A stretch of DNA of 42,209 nucleotides, taken from contig CAMVNV010000017.1 of the NCBI GenBank assembly GCA_947168935.1, positions 1 to 42,209 of the forward strand, written 5' to 3'. The DNA comes from an uncultured Butyrivibrio sp. Its GTDB lineage: Bacteria; Bacillota; Clostridia; Lachnospirales; Lachnospiraceae. The position numbers were made by a program, and so were the translations under genes. Positions 7,397 through 16,276 of the stretch are shown here, piece after piece; position 1 is the stretch's first letter, and each line of letters starts with the position of its first letter. The notes beneath the pieces are model-generated. The model did no database searches, was not told the DNA's origin, and worked only from the letters and a program-made list of their open reading frames with translations.

Positions 7397-10236
7397 ATTG
7401 TATTTCTTACGTTTAGGTCTAATGCGTCTATAACGTTCTTGCCTATAACCGCTTTAACTGCGCCATTTTCAGGTTTGACGTTTTTGCCTGCGACTTTGCA
7501 TTCTTTGATGTGGTACTGGCCGTGGTCTAGGTGGGCGGGGTTTATGATTTCTATTCTTAGGGGGCGGAAGGCGTATTCCAGTTCTATCTGGCATCTTCCG
7601 TTTTGATCGAACTGTTCTTGTAAGAGGCCTGGTTCTATTACTAGGTTGCCGTACTCTCCTTTTATTCCGAACATATTCATGGTTACTGTCATGAGGTACC
7701 AGCTGGCAGCTCCTGTGAGGTATCCGTAGAGTCCTTTTCCATGTCGTCCGAAATATTCGGGGATTCCGGGATAGATCTTCGAGGTGTCATAGTCTGAGCT
7801 AAGTTCATATAGGGCTTTAAGTGATTTATATCCCTGCCTTGCATAGCCTCTTTGATACAGAGCGCTTGCGTACATGACTGCCATGTGGCTAAAGACTGCT
7901 CCGTTTTCTTTTTCTCCGAAGGCAAATCCGAACATGCGTCCCATGTCAGTCTTGACAAGGCCAAAGTCTGTATTGAGTCTGTATCCGCCTGCGTCCTTGT
8001 CAAAAAGGAGCTTATCTGCGCTCTTACATATCTTCTCTATCTGGTCATCTGTTGCTGTGCCGTTCATGATGGAGAAGACCTGGCCTGTGAGCATCATATT
8101 CTTATGTCCGGGGATCGAGAGATCTAAGGCTCTTCCGCTGTTGTCATAATAGCTGTTGTACCAGCCAAGTTTCTCTTCATTGTAATCACACTGTTTCTTA
8201 TCATCAGGATTTGCAGTATCAAGTTCTGTATGATCTTCTATCCACTCATTGTGTCTTATGTGGTTTATGATCCACATTCCTTTATGACGAAGGTTTGATG
8301 ACAGGTTCCTTATATCTATACCGATAGTATTACCTGTGATATCTCCGGATACTTTTGACAGGAATCCTTCCAGTATATTTTCTTTACTTTTGATATCCTC
8401 ATAGATATTTTCATCATCTACAAGAAGGTCTCCAAGTTCTTCAAATACGTATACCTTGTCACCAGAAAGCTTACCTGATTCCAGCATATCTGCAAGGTGA
8501 ACAAGGTTTCCTGCATAGGCATTTGCAAATGTTACGCTTTCGCCTCTATCGCCTGCCATATCCAGAGCATCATTCCAGTCTGCATCTCGTATCTTTATGA
8601 TATTGTGCTCGCCAACTTCCCAGAAAGATGAAAGATTTTGAAGGAGTATGTGCTCTAAGACGCTGCCTGTATACTTGTCTCCATTTACCTGTCTAAGCGC
8701 ATTGTCATCTCTTGTAAGCTTAGGATTAACTTTACGTCCTCTAAAGATCTGCTTGTCACAAAAGTATCCGCACTTCTCGTTTAAAAATTCTATATCTCCT
8801 GTCTGGTCTATATAGAGTCTTGTTGTTATAAATGGCCATACGCCGTGATCCATCCATACTCTTGTGATTGAGTTTCTGTCAGCTTTGAACTCGCCGGGGC
8901 CATCTCCTATGATCGTTGCATTGGTTCCATCTATTCTGACTCCCTGATAGTTACCAAGCAGCATCTGCCTTACTCCGGAAGGGTCCATAAGAAGGAGTGC
9001 AAGGCAGTCCTGCCACAGGTCTCGCCAGCCTCTGCCACCTTTGCCATAGTCGTGGTGAGGAAGGAAAGAGCATCCGAATATCCTTCTAAGTTCCGGCTGA
9101 TAAGCTACCCATCTCATGAAGCCGTCGAAATATGCATCACCAGTTGTTATCTTGATATTGACCTTACTGATCCAGTAGCTTCTGGTTCTTTCAAGGCTTT
9201 CATATACTTTGGAAGGCGTAGCCAGATCTTCTCTGACCTTTCTAAACTCATCATCTTCTTTGTAAATACCTGCATATACTATGTAAGTCTTATCTTCACC
9301 GGGCTTTAGGTGCACCTTTTCAAAACTTATGGCACCTATTATCTCCTGGCCGCTTGCATCCTTACATTCGTGGAAGTTATGGACTGCCACTTCCTCATCC
9401 TTCTTATCTGATATAGCCTTATTACCATCACGATCACCAAGTGGAATATCAATTATATACTTATGATCGTCATCACCAGATACTGACTTCCTGATAACAT
9501 ACTCCGGCCAGTCGGGAGTTCCGTCTCCGATGAAGTCGTCAAGTACAGGTACGACCTTAACAGGATTCTCTACAAGTTCTTTACTTCCTATGCCGTATCC
9601 TTCTACGAAGTATCTGCTGTCTGCCAGATTGTGTCCTCTCTCGTCAAAAGACAGAGTTGGCGCATCTATTATGCCCTTATCTGTGATATATGTCCTTCCA
9701 AGAAGTGATGTTACATGCCTGTGGTCTCTTAAGTTGTCAGCACTTCTTCCATATACAGGGATAGCCGGTATGAAGGTTATGTCCATATCCTTATCACCTG
9801 CATTTGACAGCTTCACTATATGAACTTCAACGTTTTGATCGTATGGAACGAATGAAGTTATCTCTGACTTAATACCAAGTTTTTTATTTTCTCTTTCTAC
9901 CTTGTGCCACATGAATCCGGCAGTGACCTTACAAGGCTCCCTGTCATCAGTTAGCCTATCTACATTCTGTGATGCACTGCTGCCGTTTGCAGACCATGGC
10001 GCCCCATCAACAAGACACCAGAAATTCCTGGTAAGTCTGTTATTATTAAGGTTCTCAATGCTCATGGGTTCCAAGAGGAAGTGGTTCTGATCGATCTTGG
10101 AATCACCGGACAGAAGGGGTGTCACGCAGCTCTTAAGGCCGCGCTCGCTTGCAAGCGGAAAATACAGATTGTTACAAAGATCCGCATCCTCAAGCTCAAA
10201 TGTTCCGTTTTTATCAAGGAATTTAACTTTATTCAT
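7378..10236 (-). CDS. glycoside phosphorylase, GH94-type (cellobiose/laminaribiose phosphorylase-like)
   Basis: 952-aa cytoplasmic phosphorylase. An N-terminal beta-sandwich (to about residue 330) is followed by an (alpha/alpha)6 domain with RGWRDLWQDCLALLLMDP near residue 405, the family catalytic-acid motif DADWNDALD near residue 551 and KENGAVFSHM near residue 770, then a short beta C-domain. The ENGAVF.H and ADWND motifs are characteristic of GH94. It would convert an imported beta-glucoside and phosphate to glucose 1-phosphate and a shortened sugar. The start is set by GGAG four bases before the ATG. It is the first gene of the carbohydrate block on this strand; its stop codon lies inside the first unit of a 36-bp tandem repeat. 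Exact substrate is unresolved; length is between cellobiose (about 820 aa) and cellodextrin (about 985 aa) phosphorylases. Confidence 0.85.
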   Translation of the reverse strand: MNKVKFLDKNGTFELEDADLCNNLYFPLASERGLKSCVTPLLSGDSKIDQNHFLLEPMSIENLNNNRLTRNFWCLVDGAPWSANGSSASQNVDRLTDDREPCKVTAGFMWHKVERENKKLGIKSEITSFVPYDQNVEVHIVKLSNAGDKDMDITFIPAIPVYGRSADNLRDHRHVTSLLGRTYITDKGIIDAPTLSFDERGHNLADSRYFVEGYGIGSKELVENPVKVVPVLDDFIGDGTPDWPEYVIRKSVSGDDDHKYIIDIPLGDRDGNKAISDKKDEEVAVHNFHECKDASGQEIIGAISFEKVHLKPGEDKTYIVYAGIYKEDDEFRKVREDLATPSKVYESLERTRSYWISKVNIKITTGDAYFDGFMRWVAYQPELRRIFGCSFLPHHDYGKGGRGWRDLWQDCLALLLMDPSGVRQMLLGNYQGVRIDGTNATIIGDGPGEFKADRNSITRVWMDHGVWPFITTRLYIDQTGDIEFLNEKCGYFCDKQIFRGRKVNPKLTRDDNALRQVNGDKYTGSVLEHILLQNLSSFWEVGEHNIIKIRDADWNDALDMAGDRGESVTFANAYAGNLVHLADMLESGKLSGDKVYVFEELGDLLVDDENIYEDIKSKENILEGFLSKVSGDITGNTIGIDIRNLSSNLRHKGMWIINHIRHNEWIEDHTELDTANPDDKKQCDYNEEKLGWYNSYYDNSGRALDLSIPGHKNMMLTGQVFSIMNGTATDDQIEKICKSADKLLFDKDAGGYRLNTDFGLVKTDMGRMFGFAFGEKENGAVFSHMAVMYASALYQRGYARQGYKSLKALYELSSDYDTSKIYPGIPEYFGRHGKGLYGYLTGAASWYLMTVTMNMFGIKGEYGNLVIEPGLLQEQFDQNGRCQIELEYAFRPLRIEIINPAHLDHGQYHIKECKVAGKNVKPENGAVKAVIGKNVIDALDLNVRNTIEVVLG

Positions 10237-10304
10237 TCATCTCCTACCTTTTTCATAAAGAAACGATTATTTGCAAACCTTCCCAATTGGTTCCTTATCA
10301 TAAT

Positions 10305-10341
10305 AAAAAAAAGAAACCTTATTATTTAGGCTTCTTTTTTT
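10305..10341 (-). terminator. intrinsic terminator after the CPBP protease gene
   Basis: Minus-strand hairpin AAGAAGCC / GGTTTCTT around the loop TAAATAATAA, followed by a run of eight T. It would end transcription from the CPBP gene before the phosphorylase gene. Confidence 0.7.
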
Positions 10342-10342
10342 C

Positions 10343-10362
10343 AAATGGTGTTATTTTTTTAT
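10343..10362. promoter_or_regulatory. 20-bp motif shared with the transporter-operon leader
   Basis: Plus strand reads AAATGGTGTTATTTTTTTAT, differing at only two positions from 3667-3686. It lies about 107 bp upstream of the 952-aa phosphorylase start; the other copy lies 89 bp upstream of the binding-protein start. It also sits in the 3' region of the CPBP gene, just before its terminator. A common operator for the two carbohydrate transcription units is inferred. Confidence 0.35.
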
Positions 10363-10387
10363 TAAAAATTGACACTTGTAGGCATTT

Positions 10388-11449
10388 TTAATCTTCAGCA
10401 AAGAGAGGATATTCGCTAAGAACAACTTCCTTATTTTTCTTGTTGTAGGAAGGGGCAAAGATGAAAATCCAAAATACTACACAACATACAAAGACGAGCA
10501 TAACATCTGACCATGCAATTGTATTGTTCTGAATAACTTCAGGATTGATGACTCCTCCGGATCCTATTGTCAAAAAGTTGTTGTTAATGAAGTGTATAAG
10601 CGTAAGTGCCCATATATTCTTAGTCTTCATATAAGCATATCCATAGAATATTCCAAATGCAATACATGCAACGACCTGCCTTACGAGCATTTGAGGACCA
10701 GATTCTCTTGTGTAAAGCATAAAATCCAATCCAACATGCCACAACCCCCATACTATGCCAAGAATTACAACGCCTGCGCGAAGGCCATATTTTTTCTGTA
10801 AAATAGGTTGTAAATAATATCTCCACCCATATTCTTCACCCAAATAACCTATGAATGAAATTGGGAATATAGCAAGAAGAAAAGCCGCCGAACGTATATA
10901 ACCAACATTAAAAATCGACATAGTAAAATTAGTTATTATATCTCCATCTGCACCATAGAAAAGGATTTGAAGAATAAGACTAATGTACATTTGTCCATAA
11001 AACAAAACTATGTAAAGAGCAACAAATAAAGCCGAAAGACGAACATTATTTCTACTAAGGCCTATCCTTCTTCTCTTTTCTTTTCCACAAGCCCAGAACA
11101 TAATGTAAGCTATGAGATTTCCTGCCAAAAGGATATAATTCAATATCAAATACACGCTGTATGAAATCTTCCCGGTAAAAGCAACTGGCAAAAGGGTGAC
11201 TAAAACTGTTGCTGCAGAAACAATCAGAAACAAGATTATGCTTATTCTTGGAATCTTTTTTTCTTTTTTTCCAAACAATAGATACCCCAAAAATACACCG
11301 CATGCAGGATAAGTCATCTGAGCCGTTGCAAATCCAGAGAGATCTTGTCCCAATTTATACCCTATCCACATGGGGATGCACATAAGAAGATCAAAGCCAA
11401 ACGCGATCGCTATAAATATAATTAGTCTCTTTTTTTCTACTGTATTCAT
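10388..11449 (-). CDS. CPBP-family intramembrane metalloprotease (CAAX protease/bacteriocin-processing-like)
   Basis: 353-aa polytopic membrane protein with about eight to nine hydrophobic segments. The family motifs are in order: the Glu-Glu pair in YLGEEYGWRYYLQPIL (about residue 208), the His motif GLWHVGLDFM (about residue 240), and LIHFINNN (about residue 290). These residues bind the catalytic zinc in Rce1/CPBP proteases. Family roles include prenyl-protein or peptide processing and bacteriocin self-immunity. The ATG follows the 113-aa membrane protein by 24 bp, so the two are probably one operon. Its Shine-Dalgarno is weak (GGGG seven bases upstream). A nearby LytTR/GHKL pair suggests peptide signalling, but no AgrB or peptide gene was found. 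Confidence 0.85.
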   Translation of the reverse strand: MNTVEKKRLIIFIAIAFGFDLLMCIPMWIGYKLGQDLSGFATAQMTYPACGVFLGYLLFGKKEKKIPRISIILFLIVSAATVLVTLLPVAFTGKISYSVYLILNYILLAGNLIAYIMFWACGKEKRRRIGLSRNNVRLSALFVALYIVLFYGQMYISLILQILFYGADGDIITNFTMSIFNVGYIRSAAFLLAIFPISFIGYLGEEYGWRYYLQPILQKKYGLRAGVVILGIVWGLWHVGLDFMLYTRESGPQMLVRQVVACIAFGIFYGYAYMKTKNIWALTLIHFINNNFLTIGSGGVINPEVIQNNTIAWSDVMLVFVCCVVFWIFIFAPSYNKKNKEVVLSEYPLFAED

Positions 11450-11473
11450 TGGTATACCCCATTTCGCATTAGT

Positions 11474-11815
11474 TCAATCAACCACTTTGATCCTGGATTT
11501 TTCGAGCTCTGCTTTGAAGTATATTGCTGCGAATAATTCAACAATGCACTGTACTCCAAGTGCAAACATAAGAACTATTTTTACTCGAAACGGAGTAAAT
11601 ACAACGTTTTCACCAGTAAAAAATGTTACGACCATCACCAAAGGACCGTATCCGAACAATGTCCAGGCTGAAACGGCTTTGGCTTTGATCATAACATCCT
11701 TCATTTCCTTATCATTCCTGTATTTGATGTTATTACACATATTGTATAACACCAATGCTATAAGTGCCGCCATTGCAAAAAGCATGAAACCAAGTAAAAC
11801 TTTCTGACTGATCAT
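11474..11815 (-). CDS. small hypothetical membrane protein, three to four TM segments
   Basis: 113-aa hydrophobic protein, not recognised. Segments near residues 5-25, 48-65 and 80-100 are membrane-spanning by inspection, with a charged loop KYRNDKEMKDVMIK between the first two and a basic C-terminus. A strong Shine-Dalgarno (AGGAGG, six bases before ATG) supports the start. It is immediately upstream of, and probably co-transcribed with, the CPBP protease. A 37-nt hairpin abuts the ribosome-binding site. Confidence 0.75.
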   Translation of the reverse strand: MISQKVLLGFMLFAMAALIALVLYNMCNNIKYRNDKEMKDVMIKAKAVSAWTLFGYGPLVMVVTFFTGENVVFTPFRVKIVLMFALGVQCIVELFAAIYFKAELEKSRIKVVD

Positions 11816-11824
11816 TTTTCTCCT

Positions 11825-11861
11825 CCTATTAGTTCAATAATGTTTATTGGTTACTAATAGG
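11825..11861 (-). promoter_or_regulatory. dyad or hairpin abutting the ribosome-binding site
   Basis: CCTATTAGT (11825-11833) pairs with ACTAATAGG (11853-11861), and inside it CAATAA pairs with TTATTG. On the minus-strand transcript the 3' arm runs into AGGAGG, so the folded arm covers the first bases of the Shine-Dalgarno. It could be a translational switch in the RNA or a protein-binding dyad in the DNA. Confidence 0.5.
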
Positions 11862-12009
11862 ATTCTAGCAATATATTACCTCGATTCTTAAAGTAGTCCT
11901 GAAATGCCTTATTTTGATCTTTTTCGTATGGAGTATGTTTATTCACGACTTATTTTGCCAACTTTATTCAGGTCATGTATTTTCTATTTATTGGAATAGT
12001 CATGCAACA

Positions 12010-12093
12010 TCAGTATTATGCTTAATAATCTGTTTTTAAGTCCAACTTTCTTAGTCCAGATGATATTTATTGAAATCGGCATCCAAAAACCTC
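12010..12093 (-). pseudogene. remnant of a duplicated GHKL histidine-kinase N-terminus
   Basis: The minus strand encodes WMPISINIIWTKKVGLKNRL, almost identical to residues 12-31 (WMPISINIMWTKKVGLINRL) of the kinase at 12999-14291. Nucleotide similarity extends over roughly 70-80 bp and then stops. No start codon or continuation is present. It lies just upstream of the response-regulator gene in the orientation of the intact kinase, and indicates a past duplication followed by deletion. The rest of 11862-12182 shows no gene; an AT-rich stretch with TATACAAT near 12138 may hold the regulator promoter. Confidence 0.85.
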
Positions 12094-12182
12094 ATCTTTT
12101 AAGTAGTTTTTTTATTTTAATTACAAAATAAATAGTATACAATATTTACACTGTGATTTTTGTTTTTTGCTCCGAGGTTTTT

Positions 12183-12917
12183 ATGCTAAACATATATATT
12201 TGCGAAGATGATAATAAGCAGCGTGAACTCATCACTGAATACGTCAAGAATGCTATCCTGATAGAGGACTATGATATAAACCTTAGATTATCAACAGATA
12301 ATCCTCATGAAATATTATCCGAAATGGATAATACCAATGGGATAGGTTTGTATTTTTTAGATATAGATCTTAACTATGATATAAACGGCCTTACTTTGGC
12401 TCAGCAAATAAGGCATAAGGACCCTAGAGGATTTATAGTCTTTATCACAGCTCATTCAGAGATGTGTTATATGACCTTCACCTACAAGGTTGAAGCCATG
12501 GATTTTATCACTAAGGATGACGCAGATAATCTTAAGTCCCGTATTCACCAGTGTATAAACAGTGCATACGCAAGATATTCAGCATCCGGCAATTTTGCAA
12601 GCCGTATGCTTATCGCCAAGCTTGGAGACAAGGAATACTGCATTCCTCTTAATGAGATCATTTATATCGAAACGTCTCCTACTCCGCATAAGATAATCCT
12701 GCATACCAAAAATAGCGCCCTCGAATTTAAAGGGCAGATAAAAGAAACCTTATCCACCCTTGGCAATCAGTTTATAATCTGTCACAGGTCAACTATCGTC
12801 AACAAAAACCATATCAAAGAGATCGACCTTAAGAATCGAACCTTGACTCTTAGCTGCGGTGATGTGTGTCCTATAGCTGTCAGATATCTTCCAGCTTTAC
12901 ATAAGTGCTTATCATAA
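12183..12917 (+). CDS. LytTR-family response regulator (AgrA/VirR-like)
   Basis: Two-domain transcription factor of about 244 aa. The receiver starts MLNIYICEDDNKQRE with the acidic pair and has the phosphoacceptor Asp in YFLDIDL (about residue 60). The C-terminal LytTR DNA-binding domain begins near residue 145 (AKLGDKEYCIPLNEIIYIET) and includes FIICHRSTIVNKNHI. The start at 12183 is chosen because GAGG lies six bases upstream; a track-length start at 12153 lacks a Shine-Dalgarno. It is the only plus-strand gene in this region and converges on the GHKL kinase gene, an unusual arrangement for a cognate pair. Such regulators normally control peptide-quorum or bacteriocin genes; the CPBP operon is a plausible local target by inference. 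Confidence 0.93.
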   Translation: MLNIYICEDDNKQRELITEYVKNAILIEDYDINLRLSTDNPHEILSEMDNTNGIGLYFLDIDLNYDINGLTLAQQIRHKDPRGFIVFITAHSEMCYMTFTYKVEAMDFITKDDADNLKSRIHQCINSAYARYSASGNFASRMLIAKLGDKEYCIPLNEIIYIETSPTPHKIILHTKNSALEFKGQIKETLSTLGNQFIICHRSTIVNKNHIKEIDLKNRTLTLSCGDVCPIAVRYLPALHKCLS

Positions 12918-12925
12918 TTAATAAA

Positions 12926-12981
12926 CCTCTCCAAAAGGACAATGCCATCTTAACTTAATGACATTGCAACTTTTGGGGAGG
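12926..12981. terminator. bidirectional terminator between response regulator and kinase
   Basis: Long imperfect hairpin: CCTCTCCAAAAG (from 12926) pairs with CTTTTGGGGAGG (to 12981), and AATGCCATC partly pairs with GACATTG inside. A T-run follows on the plus strand (CTTTTTTATT) and an AATTATTA tract on the minus side. It serves the two convergent genes. Confidence 0.88.
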
Positions 12982-12998
12982 CTTTTTTATTCTTATGA

Positions 12999-14291
12999 TC
13001 ATGCATTTTCAATTACCAAAGTCTGAACAAAGTACTTATCCTTCATTTCGGTGATCTTATTTACATTTGTATATTCGCTTAGTATCTTAACTACGTTGCT
13101 AAGCCCTATTCCTCTTCCTTCGCCTTTAGTACTTACTGCATATTTTTCTGCGTCTTTGATTGATATACCTTTATTGATATAAGAGTTAGCTATTACTATA
13201 ACTACTGCATTACTATCACGGACTACATTGAACTTAACTTCCTTATCCTTAGTCTCAAGAGCAGCTTCAACAGCGTTATCTATGTATATTCCAAGAACTC
13301 TCGTAAGATCTAATACTTTCATGGATATATCAGGAATATCTTCCATAATGTCTACAAAAAAGTCTACTCCCTGATTTATTGCATTTATAAACTTAGCAGA
13401 TAGCATTCCCTTAATTGCCGGATCCTGAATCCTGGATAGCTTATGAAGATGATAATTACCCTTATTTATCTTTTCATTAGTAGGAAGAATCGACTTCTGA
13501 TAATAGCTACGTAGTCCCTCAATATCACCACTATCGATAAATCCTGACATGGTTAAAAGCATATTTGAATAATCATGTTTGAAGGATCTGAGCTCTTCAT
13601 ACATATTTTCAATCTGAGATGTGTACTCTAGAAGATTTCTTTTACTTTCTTCTTCTCTCTGGGCTATCTTACTTTTCAGTTCAGCCCTGGATACTGCAAA
13701 GAACAAAAGCACAAAGACCAAAAGTGCTGCAAAATCTATAAAGATATAGAACATAGTAGTTCTGATATCCAAATCAAAAAATCTAAGCTGCCAACCAATA
13801 TATAAATATAAAAGAGTTACTATAGAAACGATAATAACTATTGTCCAGATAAGACTTTTTGATTCTCTAACACTAATTTTTGTACTATAAAAATTAATCG
13901 CTTTTCGCACGACTAACGAAACAATAATTATTACTATCTGTAGCAACCATAAATTCGGACTAGTCCATGCAGTTCCAATATTAACACCCAAAGGAGTAAG
14001 CATACAGACATTGACCAGATAATTACAGAAAACACACAAAACATATGATCCGGGAACTAAAATAAGAGATAATATGTCTCTTCCAAAACAAAAGAATACA
14101 ACTATCATCGTTGCAGGAAATAAGTATATAACCTGAGTTTCGGAATACGATCTAAACATAATAGCCATATACACAATTGACATTAGTATACAGCTTAATA
14201 ATCTGTTTATAAGACCAACTTTCTTGGTCCACATTATATTTATTGATATTGGCATCCATAAACTGGACAATATTAACTCTGCATCAGGCAT
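12999..14291 (-). CDS. GHKL sensor histidine kinase (AgrC-like)
   Basis: 430-aa membrane kinase. The N-terminal half (to about residue 205) holds six to seven hydrophobic segments. The dimerisation helix carries the phospho-acceptor His in SFKHDYSNML (about residue 238), as in AgrC-type HPK10 kinases. The C-terminal GHKL ATPase domain has the N-box IYIDNAVEAALE and the G-box GEGRGIGLSNV near residue 395. GAGG lies nine bases before the ATG. It follows uvrC by 18 bp on the same strand and could be transcribed from it. Its probable partner is the convergent LytTR regulator. No autoinducer peptide or AgrB-like gene was found nearby, so the signal is unknown. Confidence 0.92.
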   Translation of the reverse strand: MPDAELILSSLWMPISINIMWTKKVGLINRLLSCILMSIVYMAIMFRSYSETQVIYLFPATMIVVFFCFGRDILSLILVPGSYVLCVFCNYLVNVCMLTPLGVNIGTAWTSPNLWLLQIVIIIVSLVVRKAINFYSTKISVRESKSLIWTIVIIVSIVTLLYLYIGWQLRFFDLDIRTTMFYIFIDFAALLVFVLLFFAVSRAELKSKIAQREEESKRNLLEYTSQIENMYEELRSFKHDYSNMLLTMSGFIDSGDIEGLRSYYQKSILPTNEKINKGNYHLHKLSRIQDPAIKGMLSAKFINAINQGVDFFVDIMEDIPDISMKVLDLTRVLGIYIDNAVEAALETKDKEVKFNVVRDSNAVVIVIANSYINKGISIKDAEKYAVSTKGEGRGIGLSNVVKILSEYTNVNKITEMKDKYFVQTLVIENA

Positions 14292-14309
14292 GCAACAAAA
14301 CCTCTTTTT

Positions 14310-16181
14310 TTATTTGTGAAAAAAATCATATACAGCCTGAGCCTCTTTTTCTCTGATCTCAGGAACATTTAAAAGCTCTTCCATAGAGGCATTCTTGATA
14401 TCCGTTATGGACTGGAAATCCCTCATTAAGGCCTTTCTTCTGGCTGGTCCAATTCCTGGTATATCATCAAGAACAGACTTAACCTGGGATTTGCTTCGAA
14501 GGGATCTGTGATACTCGATCGCAAATCTGTGGGCTTCGTCCTGAATTCTTGTGATCAGCTTAAAGCCTTCGCTGTGTCTGTCTATAGGAAGTTCTTCGTT
14601 GTTAAAATACAGGCCTCTTGTTCTGTGGTTATCATCCTTGACCATTCCGCATACAGGAATATTTATTCCAAGCTCTTCAAGAACCTGAAGACAGATATTG
14701 ACCTGGCCTCTTCCACCGTCCATAAGGATCAGATCCGGGAATCTTGTAAAGCTTCCGTATCTTGCATCTATCTTACGAAGCTCCATGTCTTCTCTTTCTT
14801 CAAGACCGTGTAAGAGCCTTCTTGTGAGGACTTCATGCATGCAGGCGTAATCGTTAGGTCCTTCTACCGATTTGATCCTGAACTTTCTATAGTCACTCTT
14901 TTTGGGTTTACCCTTTTCAAATACTACCATGGAACCAACATTGGCAAAGCCGCTTATGTTAGATATATCATAGGCTTCCATCCTGACAAGATTCTTCATG
15001 CCAAGGATCTGCTCTATCTCTTTGACAGCTCCAATGGTACGACCCTCTTCACGTTTGATGCGCTCCCTGTCTTTGGAAAGAACAAGGGCAGCATTTTCTG
15101 AAGCAAGCTCCATGAGCTTTTCTTTCTGGCCACGTTCCGGAACTGTTATATACATGCGGCTTCCTTTTCTTCCGGAAAGCCACTTCTCTATTATCTCCTG
15201 ATCTTCGATCCTTACGGGAAGCATCAGTTCTCTAGGAACAAAGGGCGTACCTGAATAGAACTGCTTAACAAAATCAAGCAGGATCTCTTCCTGAGGATTA
15301 CCTCCTACATGGGTCATATAGAAATGTTCACGTCCTATAAGTCTTCCATCTCTAACGAAGAATACCTGAATTACTGCATCATTTTCATCAGAAGCGATGG
15401 CAATGATATCCTTGTCCTCCATGGAGGAGTCTGTCATCTTCTGCTTCTGGGCTACGCTCCTTACATCATTAAGAAGATCTCTATAGCGCGCCGCATTTTC
15501 AAAATCCATCTCCTCTGAAGCCTTGAACATCTTTTCTTCAAGGTCTTTTAAGATGACATTATAATTGCCTGACAAGAAGTCCAGTGCTTTATCGATATGC
15601 TCTCTGTACTCTTCCTGACTGACTTTACCCGTGCAAGGACCACAGCACCTTCCCATATGGTAGTTAAGGCAGGGCCTTTGCTGACCTATATCTTTTGGAA
15701 GGGACCTGTTACAGGTCCTAAGTCCGTATATCTTGTTAATAAGATCAATAGTTGTCTTAACAGCCTGAGCACTGGTGAAGGGTCCAAAGTATCTTGCCTT
15801 ATCTTTTTTCATAAGTCTAGAAAAAAGAATCCTTGGATACTCTTCCTGAACTGTCACCTTAATGTAAGGGTAAGTCTTGTCATCCTTAAGAAGGGTATTG
15901 TAGCGAGGTCTGTTTTCCTTAATAAGGTTATTTTCAAGTACCAGAGCTTCAAGCTCTGAATCCGTGACAATGTATTCAAACCTGGCTATCTTAGATACCA
16001 TCTGATCTATCTGCGGGCCACGTCCGACTATCTTCCTGAAATATGACTGCACGCGCTTATGTAGGTCGATTGCCTTACCAACATACATGATGACATCATC
16101 TGCATCATGCATTATATAAACGCCGGGATTATGGGGCAGTTTTTTAAGTTCTTCTTTGACGTCAAATCTGCTTTCTTCCAT
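14310..16181 (-). CDS. uvrC: excinuclease ABC subunit C
   Basis: UvrC makes both incisions in nucleotide excision repair after loading by UvrB. The 623-aa protein shows the N-terminal GIY-YIG nuclease ([20 protein letters not shown] near residue 20), a UVR motif that binds UvrB ([16 protein letters not shown] near residue 210), the RNase H-like second nuclease ([10 protein letters not shown] and [11 protein letters not shown]) and a C-terminal helix-hairpin-helix ([15 protein letters not shown] near residue 575). A longer in-frame start exists at 16214, but GAGG is placed six bases before the ATG at 16181 (MEESRFD), which also matches the usual UvrC length. It lies downstream of ftsH on the same strand and upstream of the kinase gene. 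Confidence 0.96.
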   Translation of the reverse strand: MEESRFDVKEELKKLPHNPGVYIMHDADDVIMYVGKAIDLHKRVQSYFRKIVGRGPQIDQMVSKIARFEYIVTDSELEALVLENNLIKENRPRYNTLLKDDKTYPYIKVTVQEEYPRILFSRLMKKDKARYFGPFTSAQAVKTTIDLINKIYGLRTCNRSLPKDIGQQRPCLNYHMGRCCGPCTGKVSQEEYREHIDKALDFLSGNYNVILKDLEEKMFKASEEMDFENAARYRDLLNDVRSVAQKQKMTDSSMEDKDIIAIASDENDAVIQVFFVRDGRLIGREHFYMTHVGGNPQEEILLDFVKQFYSGTPFVPRELMLPVRIEDQEIIEKWLSGRKGSRMYITVPERGQKEKLMELASENAALVLSKDRERIKREEGRTIGAVKEIEQILGMKNLVRMEAYDISNISGFANVGSMVVFEKGKPKKSDYRKFRIKSVEGPNDYACMHEVLTRRLLHGLEEREDMELRKIDARYGSFTRFPDLILMDGGRGQVNICLQVLEELGINIPVCGMVKDDNHRTRGLYFNNEELPIDRHSEGFKLITRIQDEAHRFAIEYHRSLRSKSQVKSVLDDIPGIGPARRKALMRDFQSITDIKNASMEELLNVPEIREKEAQAVYDFFHK

Positions 16182-16218
16182 ACATAACCTCATGTCTGGA
16201 TCATTTTTAAACAAAATA

Positions 16219-16242
16219 GGAGACAGTAGTAAAGCCGTCTCC
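16219..16242 (-). terminator. weak terminator or hairpin after ftsH
   Basis: GGAGAC (16219-16224) and GTCTCC (16237-16242) form a six-base stem. On the minus strand it is followed by TATTTTGTTT, a poor U-tract, so read-through into uvrC is likely. Confidence 0.5.
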
Positions 16243-16276
16243 CATTTTAATATCTTTGAATTATTGTTTCGCCATA

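Noticed and set aside
7262-7606. 114-aa plus-strand frame with a 12-aa repeat
   Set aside because: It is only the 36-bp tandem repeat and the antisense of the phosphorylase 3' end.
11815-12183. agr-type peptide gene (agrD) or agrB
   Set aside because: No short frame with a Shine-Dalgarno and a plausible precursor was found; the region holds a dyad and a kinase fragment.
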